Positions 17,698 through 26,185 of a stretch of DNA of 64,000 bases are shown here, piece after piece. Both the position numbers and the translations under genes were made by a program. The DNA is from Raoultibacter phocaeensis (GTDB lineage: Bacteria > Actinomycetota > Coriobacteriia > Coriobacteriales > Eggerthellaceae): the NCBI RefSeq assembly GCF_901411515.1, contig NZ_CABDUX010000002.1:1488001-1552000 (forward strand), given 5' to 3'. Under the pieces are notes generated by a model that made no database searches, was not told where the DNA came from, and saw only the letters and a list, made by a program, of their open reading frames with translations. The first letter of the stretch is position 1, and the number at the start of each line of letters is the position of its first letter.

Positions 17698-18132
17698 TTA
17701 CTTATTCTTTGCCGCTCGCTTCCGATACGCCTCAAGCGCCTTATCGTAGCCGCCCGCAATCTTTCTGTAGTACAGCGTATAGCCGACGGATATCACGGCG
17801 AATAAGACGAGAAAGATGGCGAAGAACCCTACCGCAGCTTCGATGCGCTGTGGAAACCAACCGGCGATCCATCCGCAGAGGTATATCGCGGGTGCTGCCG
17901 TGAGCGCGAACCCCGCGAGCCGTACCGTGTAGCGCATGCGTGCAAAGAACACGCCGCTGAACCAAAATCCCTGCAGCAACGCCGCCGCAAGCGCGGCTGC
18001 GAGCATGCCGACGCTCATGTTGAGGCCCTCGCTCGGACCGGCAAACGCGTACGCGAACGGCAGGCTCATAACCATGATCGCCGTAAACAGCACGCACGCG
18101 GTCACTGCCGCTCTTCCGAAAAACCGTTTCAT
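17698..18132 (-). CDS. DUF3021-family membrane protein
   Basis: 144 residues with four membrane helices (about 7-30, 38-62, 70-92, 98-120) and a short basic cytosolic tail (YDKALEAYRKRAAKNK). This is the layout of DUF3021 proteins, which are regularly encoded directly after a LytTR DNA-binding gene, as here (31 bases apart). The membrane partner probably modulates the regulator. GGAAGGGG precedes the ATG. Confidence 0.78.
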   Translation of the reverse strand: MKRFFGRAAVTACVLFTAIMVMSLPFAYAFAGPSEGLNMSVGMLAAALAAALLQGFWFSGVFFARMRYTVRLAGFALTAAPAIYLCGWIAGWFPQRIEAAVGFFAIFLVLFAVISVGYTLYYRKIAGGYDKALEAYRKRAAKNK

Positions 18133-18163
18133 CGCAATGCCCCTTCCACTGACGTGCGATCAG

Positions 18164-18604
18164 CTAGATCGCACCGATCTTCTTCTTGATAGCTGTCGAG
18201 TACTGCCGCGTTACAATCACCGATTCGCCGTTTTCCAACACGAGCTGCAGTCGTGCGTTGAAATCGGGGCGGATTGCGCGAACCTTGGCGAAGTTAACAA
18301 TCATCTGCTTGGATACGCGTACGAAATCGAGTGAGGCGAGCTTGTCTTCCGCTTCGTACAGCCGCAGGGCGCACTCGAACACGCCGTCGGCCGTGTAAGC
18401 GAACACGCGACGATCCACCGCTTCGACGTAGAGAACGCCCGACGCGTCGATCAGATGCGTGCTCCCCTCCCGCTTGCCGACGATGCGCTTGTCGAACGCC
18501 TCGAGGTTCGCGACGATGCGCCCCACGCGCTCGTCGACATGCGGGCAGCGGATATCGACGAGGATGTCGTCGAGATCGCGTTCTTCGTTGATGGATATGC
18601 GCAT
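18164..18604 (-). CDS. LytTR-family DNA-binding regulator
   Basis: 146 residues. The C-terminal part (about 50-145) is a LytTR domain: IDASGVLYVEAVDRRVFAYTADG, LASLDFVRVSKQMIVNFAKVRAI, and NGESVIVTRQYSTAIKKKIG. No receiver domain is present; instead a short acidic N-terminus. Such stand-alone LytTR proteins work with a DUF3021 membrane protein encoded downstream and often control their own operon plus export or peptide genes. CGGAAGG precedes the ATG. Confidence 0.88.
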   Translation of the reverse strand: MRISINEERDLDDILVDIRCPHVDERVGRIVANLEAFDKRIVGKREGSTHLIDASGVLYVEAVDRRVFAYTADGVFECALRLYEAEDKLASLDFVRVSKQMIVNFAKVRAIRPDFNARLQLVLENGESVIVTRQYSTAIKKKIGAI

Positions 18605-18859
18605 GGCACGCCTTCCGTTCGCTTTCGTTCACGTTGTAGTATCCCGAAGGATGCGCGCAAGGACAAGCGAGAGGTGCGCAACCTGCATCGAAGGCGACAT
18701 GAGATGCAGCAAGCGGCATCGAATTGTCGCCCGCACGCAATCGGAAAGAAAGAACCGCAGATCTGCAGTGCTCTATACTAAACGGGAAAACCGAGCATGT
18801 CGTCAAGCAGATGCGCGATGCGATGCTGCGCTCTCGTCGCGCAGAGGAAGGAGGATGCC

Positions 18860-19555
18860 GTGTTCTATGTAACAGGCGACACCCACGGCAGCTTCTCGCA
18901 CATACGGCGGTTCGCACGCAGCCGCGACCTCGGCACAAGCGATACTATCGTCTCCCTCGGCGATACGAGTCTGAACTACCACGGCGACGAACGAGACGAC
19001 AAAGCGAAGCGCAAGCTTGCCGCCCTGCCGTTCACCCTGCTCTCTCTGCGCGGCAACCACGACCGCAATCCGCTTGAAGTGGACGGAATGGAAACGCATC
19101 CGTGGAACGGCGGAACCGTGCAGTGCGAACCGGCTTATCCGAACATTCTCTACGCCGTCGATGGCAGCGTTTTCGACTTCGAAGGCCTGTCAGTGGCGGC
19201 TATCGGCGGTGCATACAGCGTCGACCGCGGTTACCGTCTTGAAAACGGATACACCTGGTTTGCCGACGAACAGCTCGATGACGAGCAAAAGCGCACTGTC
19301 GAAGCGGCACTCGAGGCGCGCGGCTGGGCGGTCGACTGCGTACTGACGCACACATGCCCGAAGAAGTACCTCCCGCATGAAGCGCTTTTCGACACCATCG
19401 ACCAGAGCACCGTCGACGACAGCACCGAAGCCTGGCTCGATATACTGGAAGAACGGCTCACCTACCGAAGATGGTACTGCGGGCACTTCCATATCGATAA
19501 GACCGTTGATCGCATGCGCTTCCTCTACCGCACCATCGAAGCGCTGAGCGTTTAG
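18860..19555 (+). CDS. Calcineurin-like metallophosphoesterase
   Basis: 231 residues from a GTG at 18860, chosen because AAGGAGG sits five bases upstream; the frame is open to an ATG at 18797 without a site. Dinuclear metal motifs of the superfamily are visible: GDTHG (D7/H9), SLGD, LRGNHD, LTHTCP and CGHFH. Cytosolic, no signal peptide. The substrate (nucleotide, protein or phosphodiester) cannot be read from the sequence. Single gene, divergent from the LytTR operon and followed by the LexA-box promoter. Confidence 0.88.
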   Translation: MFYVTGDTHGSFSHIRRFARSRDLGTSDTIVSLGDTSLNYHGDERDDKAKRKLAALPFTLLSLRGNHDRNPLEVDGMETHPWNGGTVQCEPAYPNILYAVDGSVFDFEGLSVAAIGGAYSVDRGYRLENGYTWFADEQLDDEQKRTVEAALEARGWAVDCVLTHTCPKKYLPHEALFDTIDQSTVDDSTEAWLDILEERLTYRRWYCGHFHIDKTVDRMRFLYRTIEALSV

Positions 19556-19683
19556 GCAGAGCCTGCGTGCGGCACGGGCAACCGGGCCCGAGCCCTCGCG
19601 CATTCGGACTTCCGCCGACTTCGGATTACCGTTTGGCCGTCGGGAAACCCCGGGAAGAAAACCAGAGTCCCAAGCATACCTTC

Positions 19684-19712
19684 TTGACAACGAACATGCG
19701 TTCTCGTACCAT
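19684..19712 (+). promoter_or_regulatory. LexA (SOS) box inside a sigma-70 promoter
   Basis: TTGACA (19684-19689) and TACCAT (19707-19712) are 17 bases apart. The spacer holds CGAACATGCGTTCT (19691-19704), matching the Gram-positive/actinobacterial LexA consensus CGAAC-N4-GTTC. A repressor bound there would shut the promoter until DNA damage. The ATG of the radical-SAM gene is 33 bases downstream. Confidence 0.82.
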
Positions 19713-19744
19713 AACACAAACAAACATTCGTGTCAGGGAGCAGT

Positions 19745-21223
19745 ATGGACGTAGCGGATAAACTGGAGATACTCGCAGATGCAGCTAAATACGATGTCGC
19801 CTGCACCTCGTCGGGCATCGATCGCGATGCGCAGAAGGGCAAGCTCGGCAATACGCTCGCTGCCGGCATCTGCCACAGCTTTTCAGCCGACGGGCGCTGC
19901 ATCACGCTCCTCAAAGTGCTCATGACCAACGTTTGCGTGTACGACTGCGCCTACTGTGTCAACCGTTGCTCCAACGAAGTCGCCCGCGCCGCGTTCAAGC
20001 CGCGCGAGCTGGCAGATCTCACGATCGGCTTCTACCGCCGCAACTACGTCGAGGGCCTCTTCTTAAGCTCGGGCGTCATCAAAAGTCCCGACTACACAAC
20101 CGAGCTCATGATCCAAACGCTTTCCATTCTGCGCTTCGAACATGGCTTTCGCGGCTACATTCACGCGAAAGCCGTTCCGGGCACCTCCCCCGAACTCGTG
20201 TACCAGCTCGGCCACCTTGCTGACCGCATGAGCGTGAACATGGAGCTGCCTTCGCAGAAGAGCCTGCAACTGCTCGCTCCCGAGAAGAACAAGCAGAACA
20301 TCCTCGCCCCCATGAAGCAGATCAAGGAGAACATCGCCGAGGATAAGGATACGCGCGCTATCATGCGCAAGCACACCACCTACATGGCAGAATGCACGCC
20401 GAAGAAGAAAACGCGTGCATTCGTTCCGGCGGGCCAGAGCACGCAGATGATCATCGGCGCCACACCCGAAAGCGATTACCACATCCTCAACCTATCGGCG
20501 TCTCTGTATCGTACGCTCTCGCTCAAACGCGTGTTCTTCAGCGCGTACCTGCCGGTGAACGACGATGCGCGCCTCCCAGGAAAGGATGCGATCGAACTCA
20601 ACCGCGAGCACCGGCTCTACCAAGCCGATTGGCTTCTGCGCTTCTATCGGTTCGACGTCAACGAGATCATCGACGAAAAGCATCCGTTCCTCGATCCGCT
20701 GCTCGATCCGAAGGCTAACTGGGCTATCAACAACCTCGACAGCTTCCCTGTCGAAGTGAACACCGCCCCCCTCGATATGCTTTTGCGCGTGCCGGGCATC
20801 GGCGTGCGCGGCGCAAAGCTCATCGTGCGCGCCCGCAAGCATTCAACGCTCAGAGAACCCGAACTGCGCAAACTCGGCATTGCCTACAAGCGCGCGCGGT
20901 ACTTCATCACCTGCAACGGCACGTATGCCGGCACGGGAGCCGATTTCTCGCGCGAAGGCCTGCGCGCGCAGCTGGCAGCGCCCATCCAAGGCGGCAGGCA
21001 CGGCCGTCGGGCCGACAGGGTGATTCCCGGTCAGATGAGCTTGTTCGAACAAACCGATACGCCCGGGCCCCGAATCACGCGCCCCGATGCGCTCGGTGCG
21101 CCGGATCCGCTTGCCGCCTCGGTGCCCGAATGGTTTCGAGCTCCCGGGCAGATGGCAGCCGACAAGCTCGCCATACTCGGCACCCCCGGCCGCGAGCGCA
21201 TCAGTGCGAAAGCGTCGGCATGA
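19745..21223 (+). CDS. Radical SAM protein, putative DNA modification/repair (UDG-linked, SplB-like)
   Basis: 492 residues from the ATG at 19745, with AGGGAG five bases upstream (the GTG at 19730 precedes the site). C64xxxC68xxC71 binds the 4Fe-4S cluster of a radical SAM enzyme. The body matches the putative DNA repair radical-SAM family found beside uracil-DNA-glycosylase-linked proteins. Near residue 340 a helix-hairpin-helix (VNTAPLDMLLRVPGIGVRGAKLI) would bind DNA. The last 80 residues are Arg/Pro-rich. The next gene overlaps by four bases (ATGA) and is the usual partner. The LexA box supports an SOS role; the chemistry is unknown. Confidence 0.88.
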   Translation: MDVADKLEILADAAKYDVACTSSGIDRDAQKGKLGNTLAAGICHSFSADGRCITLLKVLMTNVCVYDCAYCVNRCSNEVARAAFKPRELADLTIGFYRRNYVEGLFLSSGVIKSPDYTTELMIQTLSILRFEHGFRGYIHAKAVPGTSPELVYQLGHLADRMSVNMELPSQKSLQLLAPEKNKQNILAPMKQIKENIAEDKDTRAIMRKHTTYMAECTPKKKTRAFVPAGQSTQMIIGATPESDYHILNLSASLYRTLSLKRVFFSAYLPVNDDARLPGKDAIELNREHRLYQADWLLRFYRFDVNEIIDEKHPFLDPLLDPKANWAINNLDSFPVEVNTAPLDMLLRVPGIGVRGAKLIVRARKHSTLREPELRKLGIAYKRARYFITCNGTYAGTGADFSREGLRAQLAAPIQGGRHGRRADRVIPGQMSLFEQTDTPGPRITRPDALGAPDPLAASVPEWFRAPGQMAADKLAILGTPGRERISAKASA

Positions 21224-22062
21224 TCGATATCGCCTACACCTACGACGGATCGCTCGAGGGCCTGCTGTGCGCCATCTTCGCCTCGTATGCGAACAAGGAG
21301 GATCCGACCGACGTCGTTTCGAGTACGGCTCTGCAAGCGCGCCTCGGACAAACCGTTCGCGAGGTGGAAACCGACATGGCCGTCGCGCTGCGCGTGCAGA
21401 AGGGAATCTGCCGCAGGTGCGGACCTCTTGTATTCGATGCGGTCAAGACCGCTTCGCTCTCCGACGAGCCGCACACGGGAAGCATCGTCTACCGCTTCGT
21501 CCGTTTTGCCATGGCCCGACACACGCCGCACGATTGCACAGGCTGCCCGCGCACCATGCGCTGCGGGGGGCTGTGCACCCGCAACCAGAAAAACAGCGTG
21601 CTGGGCGACCTCGCCCATCCGATTGTCGCGCCGTTTCAGAAACTCAACCGCTCGGTGTACAACGAACGCCACCGCATGATGCAGTTCTTGCGCTTCGAGC
21701 ATCTCGAAGGCGACGTCTGGTTCGCCCAATGCAATCCCGCAGCTTCGGTGGTGCCGCTCGTGATGGACTGGTTCGCCGGTAGGTTCAATACGCAAGCCTT
21801 CATGATCTACGACGAGGTGCACCATCTTGCGGGCGTGTACGAGGGCAAGGATTGGTACCTCGTCAAAACCGACTCCCTCATACTGCCCGAGCGCTCGGCC
21901 GAAGAGCGCGTCATGCAGGCTGCCTGGAAGCGGTTTTACGATACGATCGCCGTCGAATCGCGCTACAATCCCGAGCTGCGCCGGCAATTCATGCCCAAAC
22001 GTCTTTGGAAGAACATCGTGGAGATGAAGGAAACGCTGCCGGGCAGCGAGATCGCCCTTTAA
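21220..22062 (+). CDS. DUF4130 / TIGR03915-type DNA metabolism protein
   Basis: 280 residues from the ATG at 21220, which overlaps the upstream TGA. The start MIDIAYTYDGSLEGLLCAIF and the later MQFLRFE and RFNTQAFMIYDEVH blocks match the family that accompanies the UDG-linked radical SAM protein; in many bacteria it is fused to a uracil-DNA glycosylase, but no glycosylase domain is present here. An unusual insert carries cysteines (CRRCG, then CTGCPRTMRCGGLC) that could bind metal. Function unknown; co-expression with the radical SAM protein under SOS control is inferred. Confidence 0.85.
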   Translation: MIDIAYTYDGSLEGLLCAIFASYANKEDPTDVVSSTALQARLGQTVREVETDMAVALRVQKGICRRCGPLVFDAVKTASLSDEPHTGSIVYRFVRFAMARHTPHDCTGCPRTMRCGGLCTRNQKNSVLGDLAHPIVAPFQKLNRSVYNERHRMMQFLRFEHLEGDVWFAQCNPAASVVPLVMDWFAGRFNTQAFMIYDEVHHLAGVYEGKDWYLVKTDSLILPERSAEERVMQAAWKRFYDTIAVESRYNPELRRQFMPKRLWKNIVEMKETLPGSEIAL

Positions 22063-22182
22063 GGGCGCATCTCTGCCCACTGCGCCTTATGCGTTCATCG
22101 TGACGTGCAGGTCAGACGATCCCGAACTCGATGCGCAGGACGGACATGAGCCCGTTGTGCGCCGATGCGGATCGGCACGCGG

Positions 22183-23163
22183 CTACACTCCGCTTCCGTC
22201 GAATGCGGGAACGAAGCTCTCGCCCACCGCATCGCCCTCTTGCCAGAAGTAGTCCTCTATGCCGAGTTCGTCGGCGAAATCGAGCAGCGCCTCGTAGTCC
22301 TCGGCGGGCACCCGCTCGTTCAGCTCGGGGTGGCCGGCAACCTCGCGCAGAGGCGTGTACTGGTTCATGAGGCTCAGGGTGATCGAGTTTCCATAGCGCT
22401 CAGCGAGAAACGCGACCAAGGCCTTGGAATCGTCGAGCAGGCCGGGAAGCATCATATGCCGCACGACGGTTCCCCGCGCAAGCATCGGCTGCTCTTCGCC
22501 TGCAACCTCGCGGTATATGCACGGACCCGTTTGAGCGACCATCTCGTCAAGCGCGGCGATAGCGACGTCGCGGTAGCCGGGAGCGTGCGAGTAGGAGCGG
22601 GCCGGTCCTTCCGACCAGTACTTGAAATCGGTCAGATACGCATCGACGACGCCCGCAAGCGAACGGACGGCCCCGACCGTTTCGTAGCCCGAAGTGTTGT
22701 ACACGATCGGAACGCCGAGCCCGTTTTCCCGTGCGGCTTCTACGGCATAGCGTATCTGCGGAAGGTAATGCGTCCCCGTCACGAGATTCACGTTGTTGGC
22801 ACCTTGGTCTTCAAGCTCGAGAAACACGTCAGAAAGCCGATCGGCCGTGATTGCCTTCCCCGCTTTCCCCGCCGCAATCTCGAAGTTTTGGCAGTATACG
22901 CACCGAAGCGGGCAATGGGAGAAGAACACCGTACCGCTTCCCGCAGTGCCGCTGATCGGAGGCTCCTCCCAAAAATGCAAAGCCGCACGCGCCACCATGA
23001 GTTCGGCCCCAGCGCCGCACACCCCGCGCTCGCCGTTTGCGCGGTCGGCTCCGCACGCGCGCGGGCAGAGCATGCACGGAACACAAGGGGACGGTCCTTT
23101 TGTGTCGTACCTCGATGAGGGGGCACAAAAGGACCGTCCCCTTGTGTTCTCTACGTCGGCCAT
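22183..23163 (-). CDS. Radical SAM protein, pyruvate-formate-lyase-activase-like (PflX type)
   Basis: 326 residues as drawn. C83xxxC87xxC90 (CPLRCVYCQN) is the radical SAM cluster site. N-terminal CPRACGADRANGERGVC is the extra Cys motif of the PflX/AmmeMemoSam-like branch. Residues about 5-29 are encoded by a 26-bp inverted repeat (23079-23149), so the native start has been rebuilt by an inserted element. The ATG at 23163 lacks a clear binding site but lies only six bases after the previous stop, so coupled translation is likely; an internal ATG at 23073 is the alternative. No formate lyase is adjacent, target unknown. Confidence 0.82.
   Translation of the reverse strand: MADVENTRGRSFCAPSSRYDTKGPSPCVPCMLCPRACGADRANGERGVCGAGAELMVARAALHFWEEPPISGTAGSGTVFFSHCPLRCVYCQNFEIAAGKAGKAITADRLSDVFLELEDQGANNVNLVTGTHYLPQIRYAVEAARENGLGVPIVYNTSGYETVGAVRSLAGVVDAYLTDFKYWSEGPARSYSHAPGYRDVAIAALDEMVAQTGPCIYREVAGEEQPMLARGTVVRHMMLPGLLDDSKALVAFLAERYGNSITLSLMNQYTPLREVAGHPELNERVPAEDYEALLDFADELGIEDYFWQEGDAVGESFVPAFDGSGV
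23079..23149. repeat. Perfect 26-bp inverted repeat (REP-like element) inside a gene
   Basis: Arms 23079-23104 and 23124-23149 are exact reverse complements around a 19-base loop; the core is AAGGGGACGGTCCTTTTGTG. Similar GGGACGGTCC-containing palindromes are spread as REP-type elements in many bacteria, often mobilised by RAYT transposases. None is in the window. The element is in frame with the radical SAM gene and adds about 25 residues. Confidence 0.8.
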
Positions 23164-23169
23164 GGTCGG

Positions 23170-24126
23170 TTAGTTTGCCGAATATCCGCCGAAACCGCCG
23201 GAGTACTCGTCGAGGTGATGGTGGCCGCCGCAGTCGCATTCATCTTCGTCGGCTTCGCCATCGCCGTAAGCTTGCTCGGCACGCGTCCAATCGAGGCCTT
23301 GAGCCGCACATGCGGATTCCTCGCCGTACACGAGGCTCAGCGACGATACCGCCATGTCGGTGCCTCCGATGATAGCAAGCAGTTCAAGCAGGTGAAGGCC
23401 AGCTTCCGCTCCCGGCAGGATCAGATCTATGTCATCGGCGGCCATGAGCGCTGCGGTGAGCTCGGCCATGCAGACCCGCACCGTATACTCGCCCACGAAC
23501 CGCTTTTCGGCCACAGCAGCATAGAGGCGCGCAGCCGACTCAGTCACGAATCCCTGTTCGCGCGCAAACCGAAACGCGCCGGAACTCGAAGCCCCCGACG
23601 CACGGCAGAGCGCATCGGCTTCCATGACCGATACGAGCTGTAACGCAGTATTGAGCGTCAGCGCCGCACGGGCAAGCTGAGCCGAACCCGAGGCACCGGT
23701 CGGTTCCACCGTTGCGGCAAGCGCCTTGAGCATCGGTAGAATTTCGGCAACGTCGCCCTCTTCGCCCGCAACAAAGCAGATGAGGTTTTCCGGATCGGAG
23801 TAAGCGTGCTCGACCGTGACGTCGCGCACCGCAAGCGGAGCTTCGATAGCCGCAAGCTCGCTTACGATGGAAACCGCGTTGAGTTCGCGGGCGAACCCGG
23901 GCGTCGAGGGGCTCAGATCGACGAGAAACGCTCCTTTTTGAGCCGTCTGCACGAGGCCCTCGGTATCGAAGTACACATCCTCGAGATCGGTCTGCGTCGC
24001 GCAGAACGTAAACACCACATCGGCGTCAGAGATTCCCGAAGCGGCTTTGTAGCCCGCTTTCACCAGGTTATCGGCCAGCACGGCGCCGATCGCCGTATCT
24101 CCCGCATACACAAACGTCTTACCCAT
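23170..24126 (-). CDS. NAD-binding 3-hydroxyisobutyrate/6-phosphogluconate dehydrogenase-like protein
   Basis: 318 residues from the ATG at 24126; the frame extends 26 codons further without a binding site. N-terminal Rossmann-like part (VYAGDTAIGAVLADNLVKAGY, where the usual GxGxxG is degraded to GDTAIG), then DLSPSTPGFARELN and APLAVRDVTVEHA, the substrate region of beta-hydroxyacid dehydrogenases (normally SGG), and a helical C-terminal domain. The catalytic Lys is not obvious. The tail DEDECDCGGHHHLDEYSGG is Cys/His-rich and could bind metal. The degraded cofactor loop makes a redox role uncertain. Confidence 0.7.
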   Translation of the reverse strand: MGKTFVYAGDTAIGAVLADNLVKAGYKAASGISDADVVFTFCATQTDLEDVYFDTEGLVQTAQKGAFLVDLSPSTPGFARELNAVSIVSELAAIEAPLAVRDVTVEHAYSDPENLICFVAGEEGDVAEILPMLKALAATVEPTGASGSAQLARAALTLNTALQLVSVMEADALCRASGASSSGAFRFAREQGFVTESAARLYAAVAEKRFVGEYTVRVCMAELTAALMAADDIDLILPGAEAGLHLLELLAIIGGTDMAVSSLSLVYGEESACAAQGLDWTRAEQAYGDGEADEDECDCGGHHHLDEYSGGFGGYSAN

Positions 24127-24252
24127 CGTACAACCCCATACCTTACTCGGCCCGCAGGCCGCACCGTGGTTCTTCCCTGCCTTCGACAACCCGCGCATCG
24201 TCATGTCCGTCGAAGCGCTGCGGAGCAGGAACCGCCATCGAATCGAAGTGCC

Positions 24253-25185
24253 TTAGCCTTGGCTGCCCTTGACCTTCCGGGCAATCTTATCGGCGACCGA
24301 CATTTCCTCACGCTGATCGTATCCCCAAAATACCACGGCGATCATTCCCGGACCGACATGGCTTCCGATAACGGGGCCGATGTAGCTTTCCAAAAACAAA
24401 ATGTTCTCGTCGATTTTCGAGAGGAGGTCCTTCAAGCGTTCGGCATCCTTCGGACAGTCCGAATGCGCGATCACGACGCACTGGCCGGGACTTTTGGAGG
24501 CAACGCGCTTCTCGTAGTAATCGGCGAGCTGCTTGATGCCCTTCTTGCGCCCGCGAGCCACGCCCGACAAGGTCAGCTTGCCTTCGATGTCGATCGTCAG
24601 AAGCGGCTTCACATCGAGCTTCGATCCGGCGTAGGCGACCGAGCCGGGAATGCGTCCACCTCGACGCAGCGATTCGAGATCGTCGACCATGAATTCGGCG
24701 TCCACATAGTTGAGCGCCTCTTCTGCCCACAGGGCGAGCTCTTTGGCCGTCATGCCCTTGTCGCGCTGCCTGATGGCTTCGTATACGAGCAGGCCTTCGG
24801 CTACCGAAGCGAGCCTGGTATCGACAAGGTAGAGCTCCGCATCGGGATTCTGGGCTTTGACCTGCTCCATAACCATAGAAGCGACATCGAAGCTCCCTGA
24901 AAGACCGCTCGAGAAGCTCAGAAACACTGTGGGTACTTTACTGTCAACCGCACGCTGGAACGCTGCCTGCAGCGTCGGTACCGAAATCTGCGCGGTCGAA
25001 GGCGTCTCGCCGTCGCGCATACCTTGGAAGAAATCGTGCGCCGTCGTCGATTGGTACAGATCGTCAGAATGTTCGCCGTCGCTCATGATATAGGGAAACT
25101 CGATAAGCTCGATGCCCTCGTGGTTCACGACCTCGAACGGAAGGTCGCAGCAGGAGTCGATGATAAGGTTGCACTGGTGCTGCAT
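24253..25185 (-). CDS. DegV-family fatty-acid-binding protein
   Basis: 310 residues, normal length for DegV. NLIIDSCCDLP at the start, FSSGLSGSFDVA and DTRLASVAEGLLV, then the ligand region DDLESLRRGGRIPGS and GPVIGSHVGPGMIAVVFWG, are conserved features. DegV/FakB proteins hold a single fatty acid and present it to a FakA kinase so that exogenous fatty acids enter phospholipid; no fakA is in the window. A second DegV gene lies 18 bases upstream on the same strand; the two are only moderately alike and may prefer different acyl chains. Confidence 0.9.
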   Translation of the reverse strand: MQHQCNLIIDSCCDLPFEVVNHEGIELIEFPYIMSDGEHSDDLYQSTTAHDFFQGMRDGETPSTAQISVPTLQAAFQRAVDSKVPTVFLSFSSGLSGSFDVASMVMEQVKAQNPDAELYLVDTRLASVAEGLLVYEAIRQRDKGMTAKELALWAEEALNYVDAEFMVDDLESLRRGGRIPGSVAYAGSKLDVKPLLTIDIEGKLTLSGVARGRKKGIKQLADYYEKRVASKSPGQCVVIAHSDCPKDAERLKDLLSKIDENILFLESYIGPVIGSHVGPGMIAVVFWGYDQREEMSVADKIARKVKGSQG

Positions 25186-25203
25186 GCTGTGAATCCCGCC
25201 TTC

Positions 25204-26103
25204 CTATTGGACGCAGAACGAACGGAGGGAACCGTTTATCTTGTTCTGAATCGCCTGTTTGCATTCGTAGGCGATCCCGACGGCGGGTCCTACATGCAAT
25301 CCGATGACGGGGCTGACCGGAAGCACGCGCACCGACGAGCCGACGAGCGGCTCGATGACGTTTTTAGCCCATTCAAGCGCTGGCGTCCTGTCGCCGATGT
25401 AGTGCACGACAATGTTCTTTAGACCGTGCTCCTCGCAATCGTCGAGAAACGTCTGAACAATCTTCTCGAGCGCCTTTTTCCTAGTCCTCACCTTGGCGAA
25501 CGTGGTCGCCTCGCCATCGCGCACCGTCAGCACGGGAGCGAGTTGGATGAGGTTGCCCAAAAGCGCCGCCGCACCGCCGATGCGCCCGCCCTTCTGGAGG
25601 AAGGTAAGCGTTTCGGGCGTGAAGAGAAAACGGCTTGCGGCCATAGTCGAAAGCGCTGCTTCGGTGCACGCATCGAGATCGCCTCCCGCCTCGGCAGCGT
25701 CGGCCGCAGCGAGCACGGCCCATCCCTCGTCAAACCCGCACGACGTCGAATCGACGATGCGGTAGGTGAAATCGATATTGCGCGCTTTAACGGCGCGCGC
25801 CGCGCGCAGAGCACCGTCGAATGTTCCGGAAAGGTGCGATGAGATGAATATCCCAAGCACTTCATCGCCCGCCTGGGCGGATTGCTCGAACAGCTCTTCG
25901 AGCGTAAGCTGGGAGGGCTGGCTCGACGTCGGGATGTTGTCGACCATGTCGTAGATATCGGCGTAGAACGCATCGAGATCCATCGTAGCATCGGCGTATT
26001 CCACGCCTTCCCTGTTCACGTACAAGGTAACGACCTCGACCGGCTTGCCGGCAAGCATATCGGGAGGTATCGATGCCACGGAGTCGGTTATGATCTTGAT
26101 CAT
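25204..26103 (-). CDS. DegV-family fatty-acid-binding protein (second copy)
   Basis: 299 residues from the ATG at 26103 (GAGAGGA upstream); the frame runs on to 26421 without a site. Typical DegV features: MIKIITDSVASIPPDM, FISSHLSGTFDGA, DSTSCGFDEGWAVLAAAD, FLQKGGRIGGAAALLGN and PVSPVIGLHVGPAVGIAY. Expected to bind one fatty acid for a FakA-type kinase, as with the gene 18 bases downstream. Tandem DegV pairs are consistent with FakB1/FakB2-like specialisation (saturated versus unsaturated chains), which is inference. Confidence 0.9.
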   Translation of the reverse strand: MIKIITDSVASIPPDMLAGKPVEVVTLYVNREGVEYADATMDLDAFYADIYDMVDNIPTSSQPSQLTLEELFEQSAQAGDEVLGIFISSHLSGTFDGALRAARAVKARNIDFTYRIVDSTSCGFDEGWAVLAAADAAEAGGDLDACTEAALSTMAASRFLFTPETLTFLQKGGRIGGAAALLGNLIQLAPVLTVRDGEATTFAKVRTRKKALEKIVQTFLDDCEEHGLKNIVVHYIGDRTPALEWAKNVIEPLVGSSVRVLPVSPVIGLHVGPAVGIAYECKQAIQNKINGSLRSFCVQ

Positions 26104-26185
26104 GGTATCCTCTCGTCTTGGTAAAACCCTTCGACCGTCCGCCGAACCGTACCAAAAGGCCCGATCGCAGACCGCTTCCTTAAAA

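Noticed and set aside
23079-23149. CRISPR or transcription terminator
   Set aside because: Only one inverted pair, no spacer array, no T-tract, and it lies inside a reading frame.
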